A stretch of 59,859 nt of DNA from Akkermansiaceae bacterium (GTDB lineage: Bacteria; Verrucomicrobiota; Verrucomicrobiia; Verrucomicrobiales; Akkermansiaceae). A program made the position numbers and the translations under genes. The first letter of the stretch is position 1, and every line of letters starts with the position of its first letter. Below are positions 1 to 7,393 of this stretch, one piece after another. The stretch covers positions 1 to 59,859 of the forward strand of contig JALZUC010000048.1 of NCBI GenBank assembly GCA_023301765.1, read 5' to 3'. The notes beneath the pieces are model-generated. The model was not told the origin of the DNA. It did no database searches and was given only the letters and a program-made list of their open reading frames with translations.

Positions 1-6
1 CAGGCT

Positions 7-1323
7 GTGCAGGATCAAGCACCAGTGTATCAGCCTGTTACGGCAGAGGTTTTTGCCGCAGAACCTATTGCGCCAGCAGAACCAGTAGAGCCAGCAGAAC
101 TAGGAGCTATTGGTTTTAAACCTGGTATGACAGGCTCAGGTATGTTGGGTGTTATATTTCAAGTTTGTGATTCTATGGGAGTGTCTGATGTTCAGATGCG
201 CTCTGATCTGCCTGTCTATATTGAGACCCATAGAGGGATGGAGTGTCTTGATCGACTAGGCGTATTAAGCGGTAATGATGTTTTTGAAATCTATAAAGAA
301 CTGTTAAGAAACCGTGAGTCTGCCAGCCATGGCTTTGGTGAGTCTGAGCCAGCAGAGAATCGTGCTGAGAGAAAGATCGAGGAGGCTATCGAGTCATTTA
401 AGGAAACTCATGTGGATGATTTCTCCTGTAATGGTATCTTTGTAGTAGCCCTTGGTAAGGCCTCTGGTCGACTCCGTATTCAGGTTCACCTGAGTGCAAA
501 CGGACTTGGTGTTACCTGCCGTATCTTGAATGACACTATTCCAGAGCTAGATGTTCTGGGTATTGATCCAGATACTTCTGAAATGTTACGCTTAGCGGTG
601 CAGCGCCGTGCTGGCCTATGCCTGGTAACTGGGCCTACGGGTTCTGGTAAGTCGACTACTTTAGCAGCCATCATTGACTGGTTAAGACGTAATCACCCAA
701 AACACATTGTGACGGTGGAAGATCCCGTGGAGTATCAGTATCCTAAAGATATGGATGATCCTAATGTGCCAGGTGCAAAGGTCATGGCGCCTAGTATAGT
801 CACTCAGCAAGAAGTGGGGCGTGACTTAGCATCATACCGCCAAGGTCTTAAGGATGTCTTACGTAAGGCTCCGCATGTGATCCTGCTGGGTGAGATCCGT
901 GATCGCGAGGCGATGGAAACATGTATGGAGGCAGCACAGACAGGTCACTTAGTATTATCTACATTGCACACCACAGGTGCAGTGAAGACGATGGGACGTA
1001 TCTTGGAGATGTATCCTCGTGAGAACCACCCAGCGGTACTAAATCGCTTAAGCGAAATTCTTATCTTCATTCACTCACAAGGACTACTCAGCGGTATTGA
1101 GGGCCGGGTGTTAACCTATGAATTTTTACAAAATAATAACGATGCTGTATCAAGTGCCATCGGTAGTTATGATCAAGGCGCACGCGCCCTTGAAGATGTA
1201 ATTAAACGGGCAGGTAACATTGCCTGGGATGAAAAACTAACAACTCTTTACGAGGAGGGTAAAATCTCCACAGAAATTTTTGAGAACTCCAGAATGCACC
1301 GCGAGGACGAAGAATATGCCTAA
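7..1323 (+). CDS. pilT: Type IV pilus retraction ATPase, PilT-like (5' end uncertain)
   Basis: Hexameric cytoplasmic ATPase expected to depolymerise pilin and retract the fibre. Walker A GPTGSGKST lies near residue 209, an Asp box VTVEDPVEYQYP follows, Walker B VILLGEIRD is near residue 292, and the His box HLVLSTLHT follows that. These are standard PilT/PilU features; there is no CxxC zinc pair of the PilB type. Residues 1-35 are an Ala/Pro/Glu-rich low-complexity lead unlike normal PilT. The GTG at 7 is open upstream to the window edge, so the protein may be longer and this start is arbitrary. It is followed after 60 bases by the pilin gene and the rest of the pilus operon. Family assignment is secure; whether it truly retracts a pilus is inference. 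Confidence 0.9.
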   Translation: MQDQAPVYQPVTAEVFAAEPIAPAEPVEPAELGAIGFKPGMTGSGMLGVIFQVCDSMGVSDVQMRSDLPVYIETHRGMECLDRLGVLSGNDVFEIYKELLRNRESASHGFGESEPAENRAERKIEEAIESFKETHVDDFSCNGIFVVALGKASGRLRIQVHLSANGLGVTCRILNDTIPELDVLGIDPDTSEMLRLAVQRRAGLCLVTGPTGSGKSTTLAAIIDWLRRNHPKHIVTVEDPVEYQYPKDMDDPNVPGAKVMAPSIVTQQEVGRDLASYRQGLKDVLRKAPHVILLGEIRDREAMETCMEAAQTGHLVLSTLHTTGAVKTMGRILEMYPRENHPAVLNRLSEILIFIHSQGLLSGIEGRVLTYEFLQNNNDAVSSAIGSYDQGARALEDVIKRAGNIAWDEKLTTLYEEGKISTEIFENSRMHREDEEYA

Positions 1324-1348
1324 CGATGCTGATGGATTCTTAATATCC

Positions 1349-1363
1349 GTGGCAATTAGCCAC
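1349..1363 (+). promoter_or_regulatory. Small hairpin in the pilin 5' leader
   Basis: GTGGC-AATTA-GCCAC forms a perfect 5-bp stem with a 5-nt loop, 20 bases before the pilin ATG. It is followed by an A/C-rich unstructured stretch, not a U-tract, so it is not an intrinsic terminator. It may mark a processing or stabilising element at the 5' end of the pilin message. The function is inferred. Confidence 0.35.
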
Positions 1364-1383
1364 ATAACAACAAAACAAAAACA

Positions 1384-1848
1384 ATGAAATTAACAAAAAC
1401 TGAAAATACTAAAATCAAGGCGGGTATGACACTCATCGAGATCACTGTTGTGATTCTTGTTCTTCTTACCCTTATCTCTGTGCTCTTCATCGGTGCTAAT
1501 ATCTACAAAAGAGGTGCTGACCGTGCTGCTTGTATTTTGAATATCCGTAATATTCACCAAGCCGTTCGTGCAAACCAGAACTTGACGAACCTAACACCTG
1601 GTACCACGCCTCTCGCTCTAGCTGATTATAACGCTACCATTTTCTCTACCGAAGATGATGAGCGTTACCTTGTTCGTCCTGTTTGCCCGGCTACTGCAGG
1701 TTCTTATGACCCGAATGGTACTGCAGGTGGAACCTACCCTGAAACTGGTACTGTAGCGGTTATCTGCGGTGACAACGGAGTCGATGGTACTCACGCAAAT
1801 GGCATCACTGATCACCTTCCTGATCCAACTGATACTCAAGGCTGGTAA
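1384..1848 (+). CDS. Type IV pilin / pseudopilin (Amuc_1102 position)
   Basis: Probable major or pseudo-pilin. A short positively charged leader ends KAG, followed directly by MTLIEITVVILVLLTLISVL. This is the prepilin peptidase site (cleavage after Gly, Glu at mature position 5) plus the hydrophobic N-terminal helix. The 154-residue length fits a small pilin. The C-terminal half is Gly/Thr/Asp rich with cysteines at PVCPAT and VICGDN that could form a disulfide. No Shine-Dalgarno is seen, only an A-rich leader. It sits between the retraction ATPase and the GspL-like gene, the same place as Amuc_1102 in the Akkermansia locus. No prepilin peptidase gene is visible here, so processing must come from elsewhere. 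Confidence 0.85.
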   Translation: MKLTKTENTKIKAGMTLIEITVVILVLLTLISVLFIGANIYKRGADRAACILNIRNIHQAVRANQNLTNLTPGTTPLALADYNATIFSTEDDERYLVRPVCPATAGSYDPNGTAGGTYPETGTVAVICGDNGVDGTHANGITDHLPDPTDTQGW

Positions 1849-1869
1849 TCTGCCTTAGTTCTTTTAATT

Positions 1870-1906
1870 AACCGTTGTTGATTTTTTAAAAAAATTGACA
1901 ACGGTT
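1870..1906 (+). terminator. Intrinsic-type terminator/attenuator after the pilin gene
   Basis: AACCGTTGT (1870-1878) pairs perfectly with ACAACGGTT (1898-1906). The interior T6A7 tract can extend the helix, and a T-rich stretch follows. It lies 22 bases after the pilin stop. This would allow the pilin message to be made in excess over the downstream machinery genes. Confidence 0.6.
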
Positions 1907-1987
1907 ATTGCTTTTATAAATAATTCCTTTTTACTAGTGAGCATAAACAGCCACTATATCTAAAATATCAAGTTACACTAAGTAACA

Positions 1988-3796
1988 TTGGTGGTCGAAA
2001 TATCATCTTCCCAGATAATTATGCACGAAGAAAAACACCCGTCTGAACTTAATATCTTTAAGCAGTACCGCCGTGCGGTAGGGCAAGCTACTAGTACCAG
2101 CCGCCTGAGTAATAAAGACTGGTACCGTGAGGCGCTAGATCTGAATGTTCAGATTCACTGCTATATTAAAGATGGTGGTGGGGCAGACTGTTTCCTGCAT
2201 GTAAAATCTAAAAACTTTTATGAGCCAATTGGCCGGCTTAATGCGCGCCAATTGCAGAATTACGATGAATTAGAAAAATTCATTAATCAAACACTAGCTA
2301 ATGGACAAGCAGCAAAGGCTAAATCGATAGGGGTTATCCTATATCTTGCTGATGAACTCTCACTAGCTAGCTTGGGTCCTGAGTATGAAGAGAAAGACGA
2401 AATCCCTGAATTACGTGAACTTATTACAGCCGCTCCTAAGGAGGTGCTTGAGGATAAGACTGTATCTATAGAAAGTCATGCATGGCGTGTCTTCCCATAC
2501 ACGGGAGCACCTGATGGCCAGGAATTTGCAACAGCGGTTGCTATATCTCGTAAATACGAAGGCACATTAGGAGCATTCCGTGAGATTGGTGAGGAAATGA
2601 ACTTGCCTATATGCACCGCAGCGCTCTGCGCCCCATTGTGTGCATTAGCATCCGTGCCTTTATTTTCATCCGCTGACAGCAGCGGGGCAGTTACCTTATT
2701 TAACTATAAGGAGTTTACGCTGTTAGCGTTCTTTAACAAGGCCTGTGAGCTTATGATGCTGCGTTACATGCCGCACTCAAAAGGGGCTGCTGCACCGGCT
2801 AATATTGGACCAGCCGTATTGGCCACCTCTACAGCCTATGAGTTGGAAGACCCTACTATCCAGATTATTCCTGTCTTTGGACAGGATGTTGATAATGCAG
2901 TCATGAGCCTGCAAAAATCAATGAAGGGCTCTGAGATTATTTTAGTAGATATCGGTGATGTCAACGAGAGAAGAAATCTCCCAGAAAGCATCCCTTTGGA
3001 AATGGTTGTTGCTACCCAGTATATAGATCCAGAAGTTTTTCCTCTAGCGAGTAATGAGACATTTACTTCATATGAAACCGATGGTTGGCAGCTACAGGAC
3101 TTTCTAGCCCCTAGTAGTGAAGAATTAGAAATGATGCCCAATCAGAAAGATATTGGGCTGCTGAAGGTAGGACGTATAGCTGTGAGATTAGCGGCATTAC
3201 TACTAGTAGCAGTGGTAATATACTCTGGGTACACAATATGGGGGAAAGTAAGTAGTGAGGTTTGGCTACATACACCTAAAAAATCTGGGGCTACAGTAGC
3301 CATGCTGGATAAAGAAATGAATGAATATGGTCACTGGGATAATCTCCTAAAAGACCGCTCTAAGGCATGGGTGAATATGGAACTTATTAACCAAATCATC
3401 CCGACTGATAGTTCAGTAATACTGAGCGGAGTGAAGCACACTGTCACTCAGAAGCCTGAGCAAAAAAATGGAAAATTGGGCTTTGAAAAATCTTGGATAA
3501 TTAATGGTGTAGCTAATGAAAAAGGACTGAAGCACCTCCAGAATATATCTACCCGAGAAGGAGTGAAAATAGTATTCGCTAAAGTAGCAGAAATCACAGG
3601 AAACAGTGCCTATCTACCTGATGTGGGCAAGCGCGATATAACGATAAAAATCAAACAAAAAGGTAATAGCAGATTTAATACTATTAACCCTATCAACCCA
3701 GGGGATAAATTAAAAAACTCATTTACGATGGAAATTGTTCAGAGCTTTTCCGGTGATGACGATATGGCAATATCAGGGTTTACTAAAACTAACTAA
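1988..3796 (+). CDS. GspL/PilM-like assembly platform protein (Amuc_1101 position)
   Basis: 602 residues. A large cytoplasmic part (about 1-390) begins with a beta strand VVEISSSQIIM that looks like the phosphate-1 strand of the actin-like PilM/GspL fold. One membrane helix follows near 398-412 (RLAALLLVAVVIYSGY), then about 180 periplasmic residues. This is the layout of GspL, or of PilM fused to PilN. It would couple the cytoplasmic ATPase to periplasmic alignment proteins. The start is TTG at 1988 or GTG at 1991; an in-frame stop lies just upstream (1979-1981), and the ATG at 2021 would remove the first strand. It follows the pilin hairpin and precedes the GspM-like gene by 6 bases. The actin-like assignment comes from architecture and position, with weak sequence similarity. 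Confidence 0.65.
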   Translation: MVVEISSSQIIMHEEKHPSELNIFKQYRRAVGQATSTSRLSNKDWYREALDLNVQIHCYIKDGGGADCFLHVKSKNFYEPIGRLNARQLQNYDELEKFINQTLANGQAAKAKSIGVILYLADELSLASLGPEYEEKDEIPELRELITAAPKEVLEDKTVSIESHAWRVFPYTGAPDGQEFATAVAISRKYEGTLGAFREIGEEMNLPICTAALCAPLCALASVPLFSSADSSGAVTLFNYKEFTLLAFFNKACELMMLRYMPHSKGAAAPANIGPAVLATSTAYELEDPTIQIIPVFGQDVDNAVMSLQKSMKGSEIILVDIGDVNERRNLPESIPLEMVVATQYIDPEVFPLASNETFTSYETDGWQLQDFLAPSSEELEMMPNQKDIGLLKVGRIAVRLAALLLVAVVIYSGYTIWGKVSSEVWLHTPKKSGATVAMLDKEMNEYGHWDNLLKDRSKAWVNMELINQIIPTDSSVILSGVKHTVTQKPEQKNGKLGFEKSWIINGVANEKGLKHLQNISTREGVKIVFAKVAEITGNSAYLPDVGKRDITIKIKQKGNSRFNTINPINPGDKLKNSFTMEIVQSFSGDDDMAISGFTKTN

Positions 3797-3802
3797 TAAA
3801 CG

Positions 3803-4345
3803 ATGAACTCTTACTATAAAAACGCAATAATTGTATTCGGCATAGTAGTGCCATTACTTTGTATAGTTATCCTTGGAGGTATATCGCTCTTCATTGCTTC
3901 TGCAGTAAAGAAAGAGCATGTGCTGAAGTCTCAAGTATTTAAAACAGCCAAGCAAGAGGAGCTGAAAATGGACAAGATGCAGGGGGATGTTGCCAAAAAT
4001 GATCAATATTTAAAAAACTGGCGAGAAAATATAAATAATGAAACCAGAGGCTCATTTCTGGCTCATTGGAAAGAAGCTGAAAACAAATTTAGCGGAAAAG
4101 ATTTTAGTAGATCACCAGCAAACTGGATAAACTACAGTGAGGGACTGGGTAAAGGTATAAGCCAGCCAGCTAGTCAGGTAGAAATGAAATTCACAGGCAC
4201 ATACCGTGCTATGCAGCTAGCATTGATGGAAATTGAAACAAAGTTACCGCAGTTACAACTGGATAACTTCGCCATGACACCAGACTACGATGCTGGAAAA
4301 TTAAACTTCTCAACCACCTTCACAGTATGGACAAAAAATCAGTAA
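3803..4345 (+). CDS. GspM/PilO-like inner-membrane protein (Amuc_1100 position)
   Basis: 180 residues: one N-terminal membrane helix (about 9-33, AIIVFGIVVPLLCIVILGG), then a charged, probably coiled-coil stretch (35-75). The C-terminal periplasmic domain ends in alternating strands, consistent with a PilO/GspM ferredoxin-like fold. In Akkermansia this position holds Amuc_1100, the host-interacting outer-surface protein of 317 residues. This one is much shorter and I cannot show direct sequence homology. It lies 6 bases after the GspL-like gene and its end overlaps the next gene by 19 bases, so translation is probably coupled. Confidence 0.6.
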   Translation: MNSYYKNAIIVFGIVVPLLCIVILGGISLFIASAVKKEHVLKSQVFKTAKQEELKMDKMQGDVAKNDQYLKNWRENINNETRGSFLAHWKEAENKFSGKDFSRSPANWINYSEGLGKGISQPASQVEMKFTGTYRAMQLALMEIETKLPQLQLDNFAMTPDYDAGKLNFSTTFTVWTKNQ

Positions 4346-4905
4346 TAGCAGTAATTACTTTGGCAATATTTGCTACACCATCAATGGCTCAAGATGCCAC
4401 GGATAAAGCAGATAGTGAGAATTTCAAGGCTATGGATGCTAAGTTTATAAAGCCAGAGGAGCGCGTAGGATGGCTAGATAATATGCGTTCGACCTTACCC
4501 ATTGCTAAACGTAACAAGGGTCCATTTGGCCTAGCTCAAGATGCATCCGCTATTGTGGCCGTTAAGAAAGCCGCCCCTAAGCGATCAGATGCTTTTGCTA
4601 AGGCGATTAATAGCATGAATATTACAGCTCTATTACCAGGTGATAATAAATTTGTTATTGGCTCCAATGAATATTTTGAAGGTCAGGTTTTTCCCGTGAT
4701 CTTGGCGAGCCGTCAGTTTAATGTGAAAATACTATCTGTTAAAATCGATAAGGTTCTATTTAAAAATATGATTACTGGTGAAAAAGTAACAAAGAATATG
4801 AATACGCTACCCCAAGGAATGACTCCCAATGGATCAATAGAATCCGTAGAGGGCGTCACAAGAATGGGTAGAGGAAAGCCGGCGCCCCTCAATCTAGATC
4901 GATAA
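4327..4905 (+). CDS. Exported PilP/GspC-like periplasmic protein (Amuc_1099 position)
   Basis: 192 residues with a signal peptide (MDKKSVIAVITLAIFATPSMA, likely cut before QD). The central segment (about 98-160) reads as short strands around a VIGSNEYFEGQVFPV core, followed by KIDKVLFKNMITGEK. This resembles the homology-region/PilP domain that links inner-membrane GspC or PilP to the secretin. No lipobox or membrane anchor remains after cleavage, unlike PilP and GspC. It overlaps the GspM-like gene by 19 bases and lies 37 bases before the secretin. The role as secretin partner is inferred from fold cues and position. Confidence 0.55.
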   Translation: MDKKSVIAVITLAIFATPSMAQDATDKADSENFKAMDAKFIKPEERVGWLDNMRSTLPIAKRNKGPFGLAQDASAIVAVKKAAPKRSDAFAKAINSMNITALLPGDNKFVIGSNEYFEGQVFPVILASRQFNVKILSVKIDKVLFKNMITGEKVTKNMNTLPQGMTPNGSIESVEGVTRMGRGKPAPLNLDR

Positions 4906-4942
4906 ACCTCCTCCATAAATACCAACTTAACCTTTACATATC

Positions 4943-6724
4943 ATGAAGAATAAAACCGCAATACTGTTAGGAGGATTCCTACTTGTTTCTAACGTGCACG
5001 CTCAGGATACACCACCGGCAGATATCCCCGGAATAGAGGCACCCCCAGCAGAGGTGCCACAGGCAGATATCCCAGCAGAAGGGCCACCAGCTGATATCCC
5101 AGCAGAAGAGCCACCAGCTGATCTACCTAACTTTGATGCACCACCTGTAGCTGTAGACCCAGATGCTGATAGCATACCAAACGCACGTGGCGCTGAAAAT
5201 GCTGCAGCAGGAGCAGGAGCAGCAGGAGCAGCAGGAGCAGCAGATGTAGCAGATGTAGCAGATGTAGCAGCTCCAGCTGAAGAAAAATCAATTGCCGAAG
5301 ATGATGGTGGCTTCTTGATCAAAGATGCTAATATCAATGATATCTTTCAGCTACTTGCTCGCCGTGCGGGTAAACAGTACTTCCATAATAACCAAATCAA
5401 TACTGATGACTTCTTGGTTACGGGTCACCTGAATGGTGATACTAGCCCTCTGAAGCAGATGGAGGAGCTAGCATTTCAGTATGGTCTCCGGATGTATGTG
5501 AAAGGAAATACTGTGTATGCCATGAGGGATGACCAGCTAGATAAACTACCAGCCAAGGAGTGGACATACCAGCTGAGGTATCTACGTCCTACGGATATTG
5601 AACAAATTAGGGCTCTTATTCAGCCATTGCTTACAGCAGGTAGGGGCATTGTAAACTTTGAGCCGAAAACCAATACTATTGTTATTATTGATACGATGCA
5701 CCACATTGAGAGTGTTGAGAGGGTGCTTAAGAAAATTGACCAGCCTAAAGGGCAGATTGTCGTAGAGGTCAAGATTCTAAACGTTAACAGCACCGCTGAT
5801 GTTCGAGCTGGGGTAAACTGGTCTACATCGCTGGGTGCTAGTGGTGTTTCTGTGGACATAGTCCGTAGTTTGAATAGTGTATTTGGTCTAGGCACTTCGT
5901 TTGCTGGCGCTGCTATCACAGGCGGCTCTACTGAAACAGTAGCAGCTAATACGAGTAATATCATTCTTACGCCACTTCAGTTAAGCGGTGTGCTGCGTGC
6001 CCTTAATGAGGGTAACTTAGTGACACAGAAGTCTAATCCAGTAGTCATTACTGAGGATAACGAGAGAGCTATTATTTCGCTGATTGATCGAGTGCCTATT
6101 ATTACTTCTACAGTAAATAATACAGGAAATGGTATCAGTAATACTACAGATGAGGTTCGCTATACCGTGGATGAAAGTGACTCAACTGAGCCTGAGACTA
6201 CACGTGAGATAGGTGTTACTATTGCGGTGACTCCTAGTTTACTACCTGATGGTACTATCCGCATGAATATGCGTCCAAGGAACGCCCAGATTGTGGAAAA
6301 TATTACAGGTGCATCTGGTAATGTTTATCCTCGTGTGAGTGAATCTACTATTCAGTCTATCGCGAGAATTCCTGACGGTAATTCGTTAATTGTTGGTGGT
6401 TTTTATGGAGAGACTAAGGCTAACGCTAAGACTAAGGTGCCGCTGTTGGGTGATGTGCCAGTGCTAAGGTTCTTTTTTAAATCAAAGGAGACTAATAGAG
6501 AGGCATCAAGCCTAGTATTTGTAGTAACACCTACCTCTTACGACCCTGCCTGCGTAAATAGCACCCGTAAGACAACTAATAGAATAAATGCGGCCGCAGC
6601 GTTCAAGCCTGATTATAATAATGTGGATCCCAGAAACCCAGGTGCCGCTCATAAATCAGATCTACGCCGGACCATACGCGGGATGAGAAATCAAAATGCC
6701 CCAGATAACTATCCACAGCGATAG
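4943..6724 (+). CDS. Outer-membrane secretin, PilQ/GspD family (Amuc_1098 position)
   Basis: 593 residues. The signal peptide ends at about residue 20 (SNVHA-QD). Residues 21-115 are a Pro/Ala/Glu low-complexity spacer with internal repeats. Periplasmic N-domains follow (about 118-290), containing two short KH-like/N1-type modules such as VVEVKILNVN. The secretin core (about 330-545) has VTIAVTPSLLPDGTIRM and the signature KVPLLGDVPVLRFFFKS, ending in VVTPTSYDP and a basic tail. It forms the multimeric outer-membrane channel for the pilus or substrate. The spacer is unusual and could span a thick periplasm or capsule layer. No pilotin gene is evident. Confidence 0.9.
   Translation: MKNKTAILLGGFLLVSNVHAQDTPPADIPGIEAPPAEVPQADIPAEGPPADIPAEEPPADLPNFDAPPVAVDPDADSIPNARGAENAAAGAGAAGAAGAADVADVADVAAPAEEKSIAEDDGGFLIKDANINDIFQLLARRAGKQYFHNNQINTDDFLVTGHLNGDTSPLKQMEELAFQYGLRMYVKGNTVYAMRDDQLDKLPAKEWTYQLRYLRPTDIEQIRALIQPLLTAGRGIVNFEPKTNTIVIIDTMHHIESVERVLKKIDQPKGQIVVEVKILNVNSTADVRAGVNWSTSLGASGVSVDIVRSLNSVFGLGTSFAGAAITGGSTETVAANTSNIILTPLQLSGVLRALNEGNLVTQKSNPVVITEDNERAIISLIDRVPIITSTVNNTGNGISNTTDEVRYTVDESDSTEPETTREIGVTIAVTPSLLPDGTIRMNMRPRNAQIVENITGASGNVYPRVSESTIQSIARIPDGNSLIVGGFYGETKANAKTKVPLLGDVPVLRFFFKSKETNREASSLVFVVTPTSYDPACVNSTRKTTNRINAAAAFKPDYNNVDPRNPGAAHKSDLRRTIRGMRNQNAPDNYPQR
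5066..5119 (+). repeat. 27-bp tandem repeat in the secretin spacer
   Basis: Two adjacent 27-bp units (5066-5092 and 5093-5119) differ at one base and encode DIPAEGPPA and DIPAEEPPA; a degenerate third begins with DLP. They lie in the Pro/Glu-rich spacer after the signal peptide. The unit length is a multiple of three, so copy-number change would keep the frame. Confidence 0.8.
5205..5270 (+). repeat. Ala/Gly microsatellite with 9-bp repeats in the secretin
   Basis: Alternating GCA/GGA codons encode an Ala-Gly tract. They run into three perfect copies of GCAGATGTA (5240-5266) encoding ADV repeats. Both are slippage-prone and in frame, so the spacer length probably varies between strains. Confidence 0.75.
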
Positions 6725-6781
6725 TAGGCACGACATCATCACCTAATAGTAAGTGAATAGAACCTTAAACAACAGACTCAA

Positions 6782-7381
6782 GTGCCCCCTGAAAACCAGC
6801 TAGTGAGCGAGATTGACCCCAGTGGTATGCCTGAGGGCGATCTCAATCCTGTAAAGCATGAGGTGCCGATGGTATTAGAGCACGCCTTGATTAGAAACTT
6901 GGCAATGCTGCAACAGCACAATCTGGCCTCTGTGGAAGACTGTAGTCAGGTAGCTGCTACTGTAAGAAATTGTTGGGAGAGCGGAGTTGGCGCAGACCCT
7001 ATAGATCGCTTAGCACGTCTGCGCACTGGTGAAGGTAATATGTTAGACGCTAGTGTGGAGGTGATTTCTCACCAACTTGCTAAATCACTACCAGTTACAC
7101 CTACGCGGGTTCCATTTGCAGCGATGTTACGTAAGCCTGCGTTATTCTATAAGAAGTTTCCTGAAATAACGCTGCTTTGTAAGCTGATGATGGTGCCTAT
7201 TGCTTATAGGGAGGATTTAGATGTCATAGGAATTGCATCGATTAATCCCTTTTTTATGGATGCTCTTGCGCTGAGTGTAGCAGAGGAAATTAGTAAGGTA
7301 AGCCCTACAGTTCCTATTGTGAGTATGATCCGCCTAGATTACGTAGGTTGGATGAAAATGTATGAACGACATTTTAAATAA
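6782..7381 (+). CDS. Stand-alone MshEN/GspE-N-like protein of the pilus operon
   Basis: 199 residues, apparently GTG start. The last 70 residues (YKKFPEITLLCKLMMVPIAY, later INPFFMDALALSVAEEIS, ending near MYERHF) follow the pattern of the MshEN/T2SSE_N domain that precedes the ATPase core in PilB/GspE proteins. That domain often binds c-di-GMP or docks on GspL. No Walker motif is present. It is placed between the secretin and the assembly ATPase, which itself has a similar N-terminal domain. It may be a regulatory or adaptor subunit. The assignment is by pattern only, and alternative starts at internal ATGs (residues 16, 30) are possible. Confidence 0.45.
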   Translation: MPPENQLVSEIDPSGMPEGDLNPVKHEVPMVLEHALIRNLAMLQQHNLASVEDCSQVAATVRNCWESGVGADPIDRLARLRTGEGNMLDASVEVISHQLAKSLPVTPTRVPFAAMLRKPALFYKKFPEITLLCKLMMVPIAYREDLDVIGIASINPFFMDALALSVAEEISKVSPTVPIVSMIRLDYVGWMKMYERHFK

Positions 7382-7393
7382 TAATTTTAAGAG

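Noticed and set aside
5002-5337. Ala/Ser-rich minus-strand frame
   Set aside because: Mirror of the low-complexity repeat spacer of the secretin.
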